Source of the DNA: Pseudoalteromonas sp. XI10
GTDB taxonomy: Bacteria > Pseudomonadota > Gammaproteobacteria > Enterobacterales > Alteromonadaceae
NCBI RefSeq assembly: GCF_001469895.1
Contig: NZ_LOPY01000021.1
Span: 1-64,000 of the forward strand
Reading direction: 5' to 3'
Length of the DNA: 64,000 nucleotides
A model generated the notes under the pieces. That model was not told the origin of the DNA. It worked only from the letters and a program-made list of their open reading frames with translations, and did no database searches. A program made the position numbers and the translations under genes. This document shows positions 25,246 through 34,700 of the stretch, piece after piece (the stretch's first letter is position 1; each line of letters starts with the position of its first letter).

Positions 25246-25978
25246 TTTGTTAATGAGCATTAATCAGCTTTTGCCTGTGGTGATTTTAGCTGTGCTTTTG
25301 AGCTTGATTGTGCCTTTAAGTCAGCGCCAACTGGGCGTATATGCAGTGATTGGTACGCTACTGAGCTTAGTGTTTGTGCAAGGCGCTGCTTGGCTGAGCC
25401 AGTTATTCGACCATCGGGGTTTAGAGTTCATGCAAATGTTGCTGTGTATTGTCATTTTTATCGCTGCGTTAATTAGCTGTCAGCAACGAAGCATGGCAGC
25501 TGCTGTGGCTTTGATTGCGACCATGACGTTGTATTTAAGTCATTACATGATCTATTTAGTGAGTTTTTGGCATAGCAGGGATACCGCAGAGCCATTGCTA
25601 CTGGGTACATTTTTAGGTGTTGGCATTTGTATTAGCTTTGGCGTGTTACTGTTCTTTTTGCTTGAGAGTATTACCAAGCGCGTGGGCGTGCAGCCATTGA
25701 TTGTGTTACTTGCATTAAATGCAACGGCAAAGCTATTGATATTTATTGATTTAGCAAGTCAGATCGATTTACTCGATGTGACCTCAAATTATTTAGATTG
25801 GCGCGGGTTTTTAGTTGAAAACTCAGAGCTTGGGCGCGTATTAAAAGCCTTAGTTGGCTACGAAGCTACGCCAAGCAAAACCGCACTTTGGGTGTATATC
25901 ATTGCTACGTTGGGGTTTATCGCTTTAGCCCAGATTTTAAAAATTAAAAAGACCAAGGAGCCAGTATGCGGTTCTTAA
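25232..25978 (+). CDS. FTR1-like membrane protein with degenerate iron-site motifs
   Basis: A 248-residue polytopic membrane protein with about seven hydrophobic segments. The start is the ATG at 25232, after GGAGG; the frame upstream overlaps the cupredoxin gene. The layout follows FTR1/EfeU permeases, including a segment QLFDHRGLEFMQ that resembles the conserved FTR1 block after helix two. But the first REGLE iron motif is absent, and the second reads RDTAE. It may therefore be a changed transporter or an accessory subunit. The family call rests on topology, these blocks and the cupredoxin partner. Confidence 0.55.
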   Translation: MLITSLLMSINQLLPVVILAVLLSLIVPLSQRQLGVYAVIGTLLSLVFVQGAAWLSQLFDHRGLEFMQMLLCIVIFIAALISCQQRSMAAAVALIATMTLYLSHYMIYLVSFWHSRDTAEPLLLGTFLGVGICISFGVLLFFLLESITKRVGVQPLIVLLALNATAKLLIFIDLASQIDLLDVTSNYLDWRGFLVENSELGRVLKALVGYEATPSKTALWVYIIATLGFIALAQILKIKKTKEPVCGS

Positions 25979-26670
25979 TAGTTAGCTTAACTTATTTGCT
26001 GTTAGCAAGTATCAGCCAAGTCGCTCATGCTGATGGCATGGTGGTTGATAAAGTGTACCACCCTTATGTATTGCCTTTTGAGCGCGAAGTTGAGTGGCGT
26101 TTGGTGTCTAGACAAACAGATAGTGGCAATGTGCTTGCACAGCGTGCAGGCTTTGGTGGTGCAATTAACGACACCATGAGCCTAGAGGGTTACTTAGTTG
26201 GCGAGCGCGATGATAACGGTGACTTTGGTTTATCTTCTTATGAAGTGGAGTTACGTTGGCAGTTGGTCGAACAAGGCCGTTTGTGGGCCGATTGGGGAGC
26301 GTTATTTGAGCTTGAAAAACAACACACACTCGATGCATACGAAGCAACAAGCGGCTTTTTATGGGAAAAAGAATTTGGTCGTACAAGCCTGACCATGAAC
26401 GCTTTTTTAGTGTATGAATGGGGGGCTGATATTGAAAACGAGTGGGAAAGTGAGTTTCGCTTGCAGTACCGTTACCGCTATCGTTCGGCCTTTCAACCAT
26501 CAATTGAAATATACGCCGGTGAGGACTTTATTGGAGTGGGTCCAGGCTTTACTGGCTTACACAGATTTAGCCCCAAGCGTCAGCTAAAATGGGAAGCAGG
26601 TTTTATTAGTGAGCTTAGCCAATCAGGCAAAGATCATAGCTTTCGCTTGGCTTTAGAGTTTGAATTTTAA
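25966..26670 (+). CDS. Outer-membrane beta-barrel protein
   Basis: A 234-residue protein with a signal peptide ending near VAHADGM and alternating beta strands rich in Trp and Tyr. The C-terminus LALEFEF ends in Phe, as outer-membrane barrels do. No named family is recognised. It overlaps the FTR1-like gene by 13 bp and follows AAGGAG, so it is the last member of the operon. It could be the outer-membrane entry or exit route for the operon's substrate. Confidence 0.7.
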   Translation: MRFLIVSLTYLLLASISQVAHADGMVVDKVYHPYVLPFEREVEWRLVSRQTDSGNVLAQRAGFGGAINDTMSLEGYLVGERDDNGDFGLSSYEVELRWQLVEQGRLWADWGALFELEKQHTLDAYEATSGFLWEKEFGRTSLTMNAFLVYEWGADIENEWESEFRLQYRYRYRSAFQPSIEIYAGEDFIGVGPGFTGLHRFSPKRQLKWEAGFISELSQSGKDHSFRLALEFEF

Positions 26671-26871
26671 TGTCGATAGTGTTTGACTTATCTAACTAAC
26701 TCTATATAGTGGGCACCAGCTAGAAAGAAAGCGTGTAATTAATAAATCTTTATTTCGTTGTTGTATAAGTAATACTTGTAGTACCGTCCTGAAGTTTTTA
26801 AGTACCATCTCATTTTTTGCTACACCCGCCCACTAGGGCATGTTTAATTTTTTTATATCAGGAATAATACT
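26671..26871 (+). promoter_or_regulatory. Cold-shock gene leader region
   Basis: A 201-bp AT-rich gap that must hold the promoter and probably a long 5' leader, as is usual for cspA-type genes. I see no clear hairpin and no separate terminator for the upstream operon. Confidence 0.4.
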
Positions 26872-27081
26872 ATGTCTAACATCGTATCAGGTACAGTTAA
26901 GTGGTTTAACGAATCTAAAGGTTTTGGTTTCATCGAGCAAGAAAATGGTCCAGACGTTTTCGCTCACTTCAGCGCTATCAAAAGCGAAGGTTTCAAAACT
27001 TTAGCTGAAGGCCAACGTGTAGAGTTCACTCTTTCACAAGGTCAAAAAGGTCCTCAAGCGGATAACATCACTCCGTTATAA
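26872..27081 (+). CDS. CspA-family cold-shock protein
   Basis: A 69-residue single-stranded nucleic-acid-binding protein. RNP1 (KGFGFI) and RNP2 (VFAHFS) are intact, and [15 protein letters not shown] is the typical family start. It acts as an RNA chaperone in the cytoplasm. Many paralogues exist in such genomes, so no specific csp letter is assigned. It is monocistronic, with its own terminator. Confidence 0.95.
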   Translation: MSNIVSGTVKWFNESKGFGFIEQENGPDVFAHFSAIKSEGFKTLAEGQRVEFTLSQGQKGPQADNITPL

Positions 27082-27108
27082 TTTTTACTTCTAGTAAAAG
27101 TTAAGAAG

Positions 27109-27132
27109 AAGCAAGCTACGGCTTGCTTTTTT
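27109..27132 (+). terminator. Rho-independent terminator of the cold-shock gene
   Basis: AAGCAAGC and GCTTGCTT form an 8-bp stem around TACG, followed by a T-run, 27 bp after the stop codon. Confidence 0.9.
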
Positions 27133-27217
27133 TATGCCTAAAAATTGACTGAGCTAGTGAATATTTCTATATTTAATGCAGCTATGTCATTAGAGTGTAT
27201 TAATTATCTTAAAATAT

Positions 27218-27949
27218 TTGTTGTTAGCATGCCTAAGCTTTGCACCTGTAGTATTGGCAAAAGATAGTGTCACCATCTACACCGAGCAATTTCCGCCTTA
27301 TAACTTCTCAAATAAAGGGCATTTAGAAGGCATTAATCTAAAGTTTGTTAAAGCAATGTGCGTTGATGCAAACATTGAATGCCAATTCGAGCTCTTACCC
27401 TGGTCTAGGGCATATCATTTAGCTCAGCAAAAGCAACTATCAGGTTTGGTCTCTACGGCACGTATTCCCGACCGCGAAGATTTATTCAAGTGGGTTGGTC
27501 CAATGGCTTCTTCTCGTAACTTTTTTTATCGCTTGCAATCAAATGACCGCATTAATCCCATCGACTTATCGCAAGTGAAAGATCATAGCCTGTGCGTAGT
27601 AAGAGATAGTATTTACGAAAAGTTTGTAGAAAGCATTGGCTTTGAAGGTGATAAAAACCTTCTTAAAGTGAGTCGCTATTACGAGTGTATTAACTTATTT
27701 TTCAAAAATAAAGTTGAGCTGATCATTGGTTCTGAGTTGTCGTTTAAATACCAATTAATGCAGTATGGTCACCAAGGTAGAGAAGTGGTTAAGTTAGTTG
27801 AATTGCCTCTTAATGGCACCGCAGGTAATTTTCTAGCACTTAATAAGGCGCTACCTGATGAGTTAGTTGCTCGATTGCAAGCAAGTTATGACAAGCTGAG
27901 TAAGCAGGGCCTGTTAGAGACTTATATTGAGCAATATAAGGCGAATTAA
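27218..27949 (+). CDS. Periplasmic solute-binding protein, family 3
   Basis: A ~243-residue extracellular solute-binding protein of the amino-acid type (SBP_bac_3), with TIYTEQFPPYNF, the LLPWSRAYHLAQ block and Cys pairs. The only usual start is TTG at 27218, which gives a signal peptide lacking its positive n-region. In-frame codons upstream read I-I-L-K-Y-L before the TTG, down from a TAG at 27191. The natural start may therefore be an ATT or ATC at 27203-27208. Stand-alone binding proteins like this are common in Alteromonadales and may serve sensing rather than transport. Its stop overlaps the stop of the next, convergent gene. Confidence 0.8.
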   Translation: MLLACLSFAPVVLAKDSVTIYTEQFPPYNFSNKGHLEGINLKFVKAMCVDANIECQFELLPWSRAYHLAQQKQLSGLVSTARIPDREDLFKWVGPMASSRNFFYRLQSNDRINPIDLSQVKDHSLCVVRDSIYEKFVESIGFEGDKNLLKVSRYYECINLFFKNKVELIIGSELSFKYQLMQYGHQGREVVKLVELPLNGTAGNFLALNKALPDELVARLQASYDKLSKQGLLETYIEQYKAN

Positions 27950-28677
27950 GGTCGCTGCGCGAACATCATTACCGCATTGTATCTTGGTGTCATTATCACC
28001 TCATTAAACGCTGCTTTTAAGGCATCGATATAACGTTGGTCGGTATTAATATTTGCTGCGAGATAACCTTTCATGGTTAAAAAGTCGATTGCATGAGCAA
28101 AGCTGAAACGAGCTTCATCCAGTGCTAATTGCTCAGCCATGGCCGCAATATAGTTCTTATCATCAATGATTAAATCAACCTTGCCCGACATCAACAGCTG
28201 ATACGACTTATTAATATCAGAGGTATATACCACAGTATAACCACGTTCTGTTAGGCGCTGCGCTGCTAGGTCATGACGTTGTACTGCTATCTTATATTGC
28301 TTGGCTTGCTCATTTGAAGTGATGTTTATATCGCTGCGAGAGCTCAATTTAACAAAGCCCATTTGGTAGGTTGCCACTTCACCAATCCAATGAAAGTGTT
28401 TTTCACGTTCAGCAGTTTTCGCCATACTATAAATAAAGATATTCGGTTTCTTCAGTGCCATATTGTAAGCACGGGCCCAAGGGTAAAGCTCTATATTCGC
28501 GTTCAAATTAGCTTTAGCAAAAATTGCTTTCACAAGCTCGGTGCTCTCACCGGCAACTTGGTTATTGATTAGAGTTTGATTAGGTGGCGACAGTTCAGTC
28601 ACAACGGTTAGGGTCGGTTTACTCAGTGCTGGCCAACTAAAGAAAAGAATTAGCAAATAAAGTCGTAAATAGTTCAT
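27946..28677 (-). CDS. Periplasmic solute-binding protein, family 3 (convergent paralogue)
   Basis: A 243-residue SBP_bac_3 protein with a signal peptide ending near ALSKPT. It shares the YPWARAYNMAL block and overall plan with the neighbouring binding protein of equal length but is clearly diverged, so an old inverted duplication is plausible. No ABC permease or ATPase genes are adjacent. Both stop codons lie within the palindrome TTAA at 27946-27949. Confidence 0.85.
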   Translation of the reverse strand: MNYLRLYLLILFFSWPALSKPTLTVVTELSPPNQTLINNQVAGESTELVKAIFAKANLNANIELYPWARAYNMALKKPNIFIYSMAKTAEREKHFHWIGEVATYQMGFVKLSSRSDINITSNEQAKQYKIAVQRHDLAAQRLTERGYTVVYTSDINKSYQLLMSGKVDLIIDDKNYIAAMAEQLALDEARFSFAHAIDFLTMKGYLAANINTDQRYIDALKAAFNEVIMTPRYNAVMMFAQRP

Positions 28678-28728
28678 TTATGTACTTAAAAGGACTTAGT
28701 AATTAAATCTTAGCACATAAAACGATAA

Positions 28729-28746
28729 AAGGGCCTTGCGGCCCTT
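28729..28746 (-). terminator. Terminator downstream of nupC
   Basis: On the minus strand AAGGGCC-GCAA-GGCCCTT forms a 7-bp stem with a tetraloop, followed by a T-rich tract. It lies ~90 bp past the nupC stop. Confidence 0.75.
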
Positions 28747-28834
28747 GGTGAAGTATCGTTCAAGTCAGATAGACCTTTAACCCCTTAAAGTCCTATCCTA
28801 TTGTTTTGCAACTACGGCTCATCTCATTAAGTTT

Positions 28835-30058
28835 CTAAGCTAGCGAGAGGAAAAAACCTGCAATTGCTGCACTCATAAGGTTAGCCATAGATCCTGCTAA
28901 CACTGCTCTGAGCCCTAAGCGTGCGATATCCTTTCGCCGACTAGGCGCCATACCGCCTAATCCACCTAGTAAAATTGCTATCGATGATAAGTTAGCAAAC
29001 CCACATAACGCGAATGTGACAATCGCTTGTGTGTGCGCACTTAACGTATCGCGATAATTAATAAAGTCGAGGTAAGCAACGAATTCGTTAACTACAACCT
29101 TCTGACCTATAAAACTGCCTGCGATTACAGCTTCGTTCCACGGTACACCTAATAACCATGCAACTGGAGCGAATACGTAACCTAAAATTTCTTGTAGCGT
29201 TAATGTTGGATGATCAAACCAACCACCAATACCGCCTAATAACCCATTTAGAAGTGCAATAAGTGCTACGAAAGCAAGTAACATCGCACCTACGTTCAGT
29301 GCTAGTTGCATACCGTTTGCGGCACCTGATGCTGCTGCATCAATTACGTTAACCGGTTTTTCTTCTTGTACGTCTAAATCAGCTAAATCTTCTTTCGGTG
29401 TTTCGGTCTCTGGCACAATCATTTTTGCCATTAAGAAACCACCTGGTGCCGCCATAAAGCTGGCTGCAATTAAGTATTTAAGCTCTACACCAATTGTTAC
29501 GTAACCTGCCATAACAGAACCTGCTACGGTAGCAAGGCCACCTACCATTACCGCAAATAGCTCTGACTTTGTCATGCTGGCGATAAATGGTTTAACAATC
29601 AATGGTGCTTCTGTTTGGCCAACGAATATATTGGCGGTTGCAGAAAGCGATTCAGGGCGCGAGGTTTTCAATAGCTTTTGTAAGCCACCGCCTAGAATCT
29701 TGATTATCCAATCCATCACCCCGATGTGATACAACACAGCAACAAGTGCTGAGAAGAACACGATAACGGGCAATACTTGTATCGCAAAAATAAACCCTAA
29801 GGTATCTTGCGATGCCAGTGAGCCAAATAAGAAGCTAATCCCGTCATTGGCATAACCAATAACTGATGATACGCCTCGTGACATACTTGCCAGTACGTTT
29901 TTGCCCACTTCGAAGAACAAGACAAAGCCACCAATTAACACTTGAAGTAAAAAGGCGATGCCTACAGTTCTTAAATTAATTGCTTTACGGTTCGTAGAAG
30001 CCGCAAAAGCAATGCCTAGTAGCACAACAATGCCTACTAAGCTCATAAATGTTGTCAT
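28835..30058 (-). CDS. nupC: Concentrative nucleoside transporter NupC
   Basis: A 407-residue inner-membrane nucleoside:cation symporter of the CNT family. The substrate and ion motif GQTEAPL is present, and hydrophobic segments and length match NupC-type carriers. The gene lies 18 bp after udk on the same strand, so uptake and phosphorylation of pyrimidine nucleosides are probably co-transcribed. The divergent deoB-deoD pair completes a salvage locus. Confidence 0.92.
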   Translation of the reverse strand: MTTFMSLVGIVVLLGIAFAASTNRKAINLRTVGIAFLLQVLIGGFVLFFEVGKNVLASMSRGVSSVIGYANDGISFLFGSLASQDTLGFIFAIQVLPVIVFFSALVAVLYHIGVMDWIIKILGGGLQKLLKTSRPESLSATANIFVGQTEAPLIVKPFIASMTKSELFAVMVGGLATVAGSVMAGYVTIGVELKYLIAASFMAAPGGFLMAKMIVPETETPKEDLADLDVQEEKPVNVIDAAASGAANGMQLALNVGAMLLAFVALIALLNGLLGGIGGWFDHPTLTLQEILGYVFAPVAWLLGVPWNEAVIAGSFIGQKVVVNEFVAYLDFINYRDTLSAHTQAIVTFALCGFANLSSIAILLGGLGGMAPSRRKDIARLGLRAVLAGSMANLMSAAIAGFFLSLA

Positions 30059-30076
30059 ACTGACTGTTTCCCGTTG

Positions 30077-30706
30077 TTATTGTTGCAGTAAATATTTTAT
30101 TTTACTTTTAATTATATCAATGGCAACGCGATTCATACCGCCGCGTGTGACTACGAGATCAGCTTTGTGCTTTGATGGCTCAATAAACTGATAAAACATA
30201 GGTCGCACTGTCGCTTGATATTGATCAACAACGGACTGTAATGTTCTGCCACGCTGCTCCATATCTCGTTGCATACGGCGCATAAGGCAGATATCTAACG
30301 GTGTATCAATGAACACCTTAATATCAAATTCTTTTCGAAGTGCCGGATCACTCAATAGCAAAATACCTTCAACGATAAGTACTTTTGCAGGTGCAACTCG
30401 ACGCGTTTCATCGCTACGGGTATGCATTGCATAGTCATAAGTTGGTACGTCTACTGATTTTCCAGCGCGCAATTGAAGTAAGTGCTCATGCAAAAGCTCA
30501 TGCTCGAAAGCATCAGGATGGTCGTAATTGGTTTGCGTTCGATGGTCAAACGGCAAATGCGACTGGTCTTTATAATAAGCATCTTCTTCGATCACTGCGA
30601 TCGCGCCCGGTTCAAGCTCATTGACTAATTCGTTATAAATTGTCTTGCTAAAAAGAGACTTGCCCGACGCAGATGCGCCAGCAATAGCTATAATTGTTCG
30701 TGTCAC
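30077..30706 (-). CDS. udk: Uridine kinase
   Basis: A 209-residue cytoplasmic kinase that phosphorylates uridine and cytidine. The P-loop is GASASGKS near the N-terminus, followed by EEDAYYKDQSHLPFD, the family's nucleoside-binding block. I start it at the GTG at 30706, just before TRTIIAIAGAS, because E. coli Udk has 213 residues and begins there. The open frame runs on upstream for 68 codons to overlap deoB, but that part has no family match. It forms an operon with nupC. Confidence 0.92.
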   Translation of the reverse strand: MTRTIIAIAGASASGKSLFSKTIYNELVNELEPGAIAVIEEDAYYKDQSHLPFDHRTQTNYDHPDAFEHELLHEHLLQLRAGKSVDVPTYDYAMHTRSDETRRVAPAKVLIVEGILLLSDPALRKEFDIKVFIDTPLDICLMRRMQRDMEQRGRTLQSVVDQYQATVRPMFYQFIEPSKHKADLVVTRGGMNRVAIDIIKSKIKYLLQQ

Positions 30707-30809
30707 TAAAGTTCTCGCCCACACAGAAGGAAACATTGTTAGGTAGATCACAATAGCAAAAAAGACACGATTAATCTCTTTTGCTTCGCTTAGAGATGCA
30801 AATTTATAA

Positions 30810-30843
30810 TGTTTCTGTTTTATGAAACAGGACTTATGTCCTG
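30810..30843. promoter_or_regulatory. Overlapping palindromes between udk and deoB
   Basis: TGTTTC-N8-GAAACA (30810-30829) overlaps CAGGAC-TTAT-GTCCTG (30828-30843) in the 191-bp divergent gap. A nucleoside-responsive repressor could bind here to control both directions. No named consensus was matched. Confidence 0.35.
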
Positions 30844-30897
30844 TACCAAAAATTCGAAGAGCATATAAAGTATTCACATATTGATAACGAGGTACCC

Positions 30898-32127
30898 ATG
30901 GCAAGAGCACTCATCTTAATGGCAGATAGCCTAGGAATTGGCGCAGCACCTGACGCAGAGAAGTTTGGTGATGTAGGCGCAAATACCTTTGCTCATTTAC
31001 TTAAAGCCTATGCAGAAGAAACAGGTGAGCACTTATCGCTACCTAATCTTACCCGTTTAGGTTTAGCTGATGCATGCGAAGCCGCAGGCAAAGAGCCTTG
31101 TTTAGTTAGTGGCCGCCAAGCACCTATTGGCGCATGGGGTTACGCTAAAGAGTTATCAAGTGGTAAAGACACACCTTCAGGGCACTGGGAAATGGCCGGT
31201 GTACCTGTGTTATTTGATTGGGGTTACTTCCCTAATACACAGCCGTGTTTTCCACAGGAATTTGTTGACGAGCTAATTGCTCGCGCAGGTATTCCTGGCA
31301 TTTTAGGTAACTGTTATGCTTCAGGAACAACCATTTTAGAACAGCTAGGTGAAGAACATATGCAAACCGGTATGCCGATTTGCTACACCTCAGTTGATAG
31401 CGTGTTTCAAATAGCCGCGCACGAAGAATCATTTGGACTGGAGAAACTTTATCAGGTTTGCGAAATCGCACGGGCGCTGCTTGATGAAATGAACATAGGA
31501 AGAGTGATTGCGCGGCCATTTTTGGGTTCGAGCCGTGACGATTTTGCCCGTACAGGCAATCGTCGTGACTATTCGGTGCTGCCACCGTCGCCAACCTTGC
31601 TTGATAAATTATCGCAAGACGGCGGTGAAGTGATCAGTATTGGTAAAATTGCCGATATCTATGCGCACCAAGGCATCACCCAAAAACACAAAGCACCAGG
31701 GCTAATGAACTTACTTGAGAAAACCTCAGAAGTCATTGCAAGCGCACCTGACCATAGTTTGATTTTTACAAACTTAGTTGATTTTGATGAAAAGTACGGT
31801 CATCGCCGTAATGCAGTTGGCTACGCTAAAGCATTAAAAGAGTTTGATGATTACCTACCGACTATTTTAAATCAGCTAAATAGTGATGATGTATTAATTA
31901 TCACGGCCGATCACGGATGTGATCCAACAGCAGCAGGCACTGACCATACACGTGAATACGTGCCAGTACTTGCATACCAACCGGGAATGACAAACACCCC
32001 GCTTGGAGAACGAGCTAGTTTTGCAGACATAGGTCAAACCCTTGCCCAGTGGTTTAATCTTCCTGCACTTGAATACGGTGATAGCTTTAACGACAAGCTA
32101 TTAGCGAACAAAAAAGGAAACCAATAA
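30898..32127 (+). CDS. deoB: Phosphopentomutase
   Basis: A 409-residue enzyme of the alkaline-phosphatase superfamily that interconverts ribose or deoxyribose 1- and 5-phosphates. Motifs include [15 protein letters not shown] (metal Asp), [14 protein letters not shown] with the phospho-accepting Thr, and [10 protein letters not shown]. Length is as expected. Its TAA stop overlaps the deoD ATG (TAATG), so translation is coupled. It feeds nucleoside sugars into central metabolism. Confidence 0.95.
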   Translation: MARALILMADSLGIGAAPDAEKFGDVGANTFAHLLKAYAEETGEHLSLPNLTRLGLADACEAAGKEPCLVSGRQAPIGAWGYAKELSSGKDTPSGHWEMAGVPVLFDWGYFPNTQPCFPQEFVDELIARAGIPGILGNCYASGTTILEQLGEEHMQTGMPICYTSVDSVFQIAAHEESFGLEKLYQVCEIARALLDEMNIGRVIARPFLGSSRDDFARTGNRRDYSVLPPSPTLLDKLSQDGGEVISIGKIADIYAHQGITQKHKAPGLMNLLEKTSEVIASAPDHSLIFTNLVDFDEKYGHRRNAVGYAKALKEFDDYLPTILNQLNSDDVLIITADHGCDPTAAGTDHTREYVPVLAYQPGMTNTPLGERASFADIGQTLAQWFNLPALEYGDSFNDKLLANKKGNQ

Positions 32128-32828
32128 TGAGTACTCCTCATATCAGCGCCAATGTAGGCGAATTTGCAGAAACGGTATTAATGCCGGGTGATCCGCTTCG
32201 CGCTCAGTACATTGCTGAAAACTTTTTAGATGACGCAAAACAAGTAACAGGCGTTCGTAATATGTATGGTTTTACCGGTACCTACAAAGGTAAACCAGTG
32301 AGTATTATGGGCTCTGGGATGGGTATTCCATCAATGTCAATTTATGCCCGTGAATTGATCGTTAGTTACGGCGTTAAAAATCTAATTCGTATTGGTACCT
32401 GTGGCGGTATTGGTAGCGATATCAAAATCCGTGACGTTATCTTTGCACAAGGTGCAAGCACAGATTCAAACGTAAACCGTGCACGCGTACGTGGTTACGA
32501 CTTTGCTGCAATTGCTGATTTTGGTTTATTACTTAACGGCGTAAACGCAGCAAAAGAATTAGGCATTGAAGCGAAAGTAGGTAATGTATTTACAACAGAT
32601 ACATTCTACCAAGCAGATAACACCTTCTATCAAGAATTAGACAAGCTAGGCGTACTTGCTGTTGATATGGAAACAGCTGGCATGTACGGCGTAGCCGCTG
32701 AATACGGCGCAAAAGCGATGGCACTATTTACTGTAAGTGACCACGTAATCACTGGTGAAGCGACACCAAGTGAAGAGCGTCAAAGCACTTTTAACGAAAT
32801 GGTTAAAATTGCTTTAGAATCAATTTAA
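32127..32828 (+). CDS. deoD: Purine nucleoside phosphorylase, DeoD type
   Basis: A 233-residue hexameric-type purine nucleoside phosphorylase that splits purine nucleosides with phosphate. [26 protein letters not shown] and the catalytic Asp in [10 protein letters not shown] are intact. It is translationally coupled to deoB and followed by a terminator. Confidence 0.95.
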   Translation: MSTPHISANVGEFAETVLMPGDPLRAQYIAENFLDDAKQVTGVRNMYGFTGTYKGKPVSIMGSGMGIPSMSIYARELIVSYGVKNLIRIGTCGGIGSDIKIRDVIFAQGASTDSNVNRARVRGYDFAAIADFGLLLNGVNAAKELGIEAKVGNVFTTDTFYQADNTFYQELDKLGVLAVDMETAGMYGVAAEYGAKAMALFTVSDHVITGEATPSEERQSTFNEMVKIALESI

Positions 32829-32895
32829 ATAAGTTCCTTGGTAACGTATTCACTGAAATTTGGAAACACGCCCAAAGTGAAGTGAGACTAACCTC

Positions 32896-32920
32896 AAAGC
32901 CGCATTTATGCGGCTTTTTT
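32896..32920 (+). terminator. Rho-independent terminator of deoBD
   Basis: AAAGCCGCA and TGCGGCTTT form a 9-bp stem with a TTTA loop followed by T residues, about 70 bp after deoD. Confidence 0.9.
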
Positions 32921-33039
32921 TATAGCTGCCTGTTTACCTCACGTAAAATCCTGCCCGCATCTCGCAACCGCCCCTTAAAACTTGAAAATTCAACTAATTG
33001 TTGCCACTTTTAATAGAGGAACAACAATTGAGGATGTGT

Positions 33040-33780
33040 ATGTCTAATTGGGTTGAAGCTAAGGTAAAAGACGTTAAATGGTGGACCGACTCATTATTTA
33101 GCTTAATCGTTAACGCCGATGTTGAGCCATTCACGGCGGGGCAGTTTACAAAGCTTGCGATGCAAGTGGGTGATAAACGTGTAGCTCGTGCATATTCTTA
33201 TGTGAATGCGCCGAACAATCCCGATCTCGAGTTTTATCTTATTAATGTGAAAGACGGTCAACTTTCTCAGCAACTCGCACAATTAAAGCCGGGTGACTCA
33301 GTGACTATAGAGCGCCGCGCGACAGGCTTTTTTACCCTTGATGAAGTACCAAGCAGTGAGCAGCTTTATATGCTGAGTACAGGTACTGCGCTTGGACCTT
33401 TTATTTCAATATTAGAGCAGGGCGAAGTGTGGCAAAAGTTTGAGCATGTTCATTTAGTGCATGGAGTTCGCTTTAACGAGGACTTAAGTTATCAAGAACG
33501 CATTAATGCGCTTAAGCAGCAGTACCCAAATCTTTACTATTCGCCTGTAGTCAGCCGAGAGTCAGCCACTATCGGTTTTAATGGCCGGATCACAGATGTA
33601 ATTAAAGACCATCGTTTATTTGATGTAATAGGGCGCCCAACTGTACCTGATACCGCACAATTTATGATTTGCGGTAACCCACAAATGGTAAAAGACACCA
33701 CAGCTATTTTGTTAGAGTTTGGTTTTAGCCGCAACAGACGCCGTGAACCAGGGCAGATCACAGTAGAGCAATATTGGTAA
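33040..33780 (+). CDS. fpr: Ferredoxin/flavodoxin-NADP+ reductase
   Basis: A 246-residue FAD enzyme that moves electrons between NADPH and ferredoxin or flavodoxin. It aligns by eye with E. coli Fpr over its length: NWVEAKVKDVKWWTDSLFS, RAYSYVNAP for FAD, LSTGTALGPF for NADP and the terminal EQYW. I use the ATG at 33040, preceded by GAGG, because this matches the 248-residue E. coli protein; the frame upstream is unlike the family. The role is iron-sulfur and oxidative-stress metabolism. Confidence 0.95.
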   Translation: MSNWVEAKVKDVKWWTDSLFSLIVNADVEPFTAGQFTKLAMQVGDKRVARAYSYVNAPNNPDLEFYLINVKDGQLSQQLAQLKPGDSVTIERRATGFFTLDEVPSSEQLYMLSTGTALGPFISILEQGEVWQKFEHVHLVHGVRFNEDLSYQERINALKQQYPNLYYSPVVSRESATIGFNGRITDVIKDHRLFDVIGRPTVPDTAQFMICGNPQMVKDTTAILLEFGFSRNRRREPGQITVEQYW

Positions 33781-33851
33781 AAAACTATGCCAAACAGCTA
33801 GAATTTGCTACCTTAGCGCCTCAAATCAGGAATGATGCATTTAGGAAAAGT

Positions 33852-34670
33852 ATGAAACCGTTATTTTTTGCAATCAGTTTATTACTCTCTTGGCAGTCAA
33901 TTGCAAGTGACGAAACCACCGAACAAACCCAACCTCAAACGAGCAATGAACAAAAAGCCGAAAAGAAGGACGTACCTAGCTTAGAGTTTATTGAAGAAAA
34001 GCCAGCTACAGAGCAAAAATCAGCGTCTGAAACTGAAAAAGCGACTGTAGAAGCCGCTCAAGTAGAAGAAAAAGCTGAAGAAGCTGCGAAGGCAACGAGT
34101 GAAACAACCACAAGCAGCGACGAACAAAAAGCGACAGCCGCAGCCTTAAAAGCGGTCGCAGAAGTTGATGATAGCAAAGTACTCGGTACACAAACCCCTG
34201 CACCTGCAGAGCAACCAAAAACAGTTGCCGAAAAACAGCAAGCCGTTGCAGAAGCAGAAAAAGCCGTTAACCAAGCTAAAGAAGCACTAACAGCGAAGCA
34301 GCAAGAAAAAGCACGTCAGTCACGTGAATCAATGGCAGTGATTGAACAGCTGATTGCAGCTTATAATGCTCGTAACATTGATGCTTTTATTAAGATGTAT
34401 GATGAAAACGTTGAGTTTTATACATTCCCGAATGAGTTGATGTTCACCGGTAAAGAAAAGCTTATTGCACGATACGGCATCATGTTTAAAAAGCTAAAGT
34501 GTATTAAATCATCGCCAATTAAACGCATTGTGCTTGGCAACATCGTGATTGATCACGAACTCTCTGAAACCTGTACACAAGACCCAAAAGTCGTCGACAA
34601 GCGCTCTGAGTTCGTTACCAGCTACAAAATAGAAAATGGCAAAATAACCAAAGTGTTATTCTTCCGTTAG
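33852..34670 (+). CDS. Secreted NTF2-like (SnoaL-type) domain protein with acidic low-complexity linker
   Basis: A 272-residue protein of unknown role. The start at 33852 follows AGGAAAAG and gives a signal peptide ending near SIASDE. Residues ~22-165 are a Glu/Lys/Ala/Thr-rich linker, probably disordered or partly coiled coil. Residues ~168-272 look like an NTF2/SnoaL domain (VIEQLIAAYNARNIDAFIKMYDEN… then FTGKEKLIARYG), a fold used for small-ligand binding or isomerase chemistry. It lies 71 bp after fpr and has its own terminator. Confidence 0.7.
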   Translation: MKPLFFAISLLLSWQSIASDETTEQTQPQTSNEQKAEKKDVPSLEFIEEKPATEQKSASETEKATVEAAQVEEKAEEAAKATSETTTSSDEQKATAAALKAVAEVDDSKVLGTQTPAPAEQPKTVAEKQQAVAEAEKAVNQAKEALTAKQQEKARQSRESMAVIEQLIAAYNARNIDAFIKMYDENVEFYTFPNELMFTGKEKLIARYGIMFKKLKCIKSSPIKRIVLGNIVIDHELSETCTQDPKVVDKRSEFVTSYKIENGKITKVLFFR

Positions 34671-34700
34671 AAAAAAGAGCAGCCCAGCTGCTCTTTTTTT
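34671..34700 (+). terminator. Rho-independent terminator
   Basis: AAAAGAGCAGC and GCTGCTCTTTT form an 11-bp stem around CCA and are followed by more T. It begins directly after the stop codon. Confidence 0.9.
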
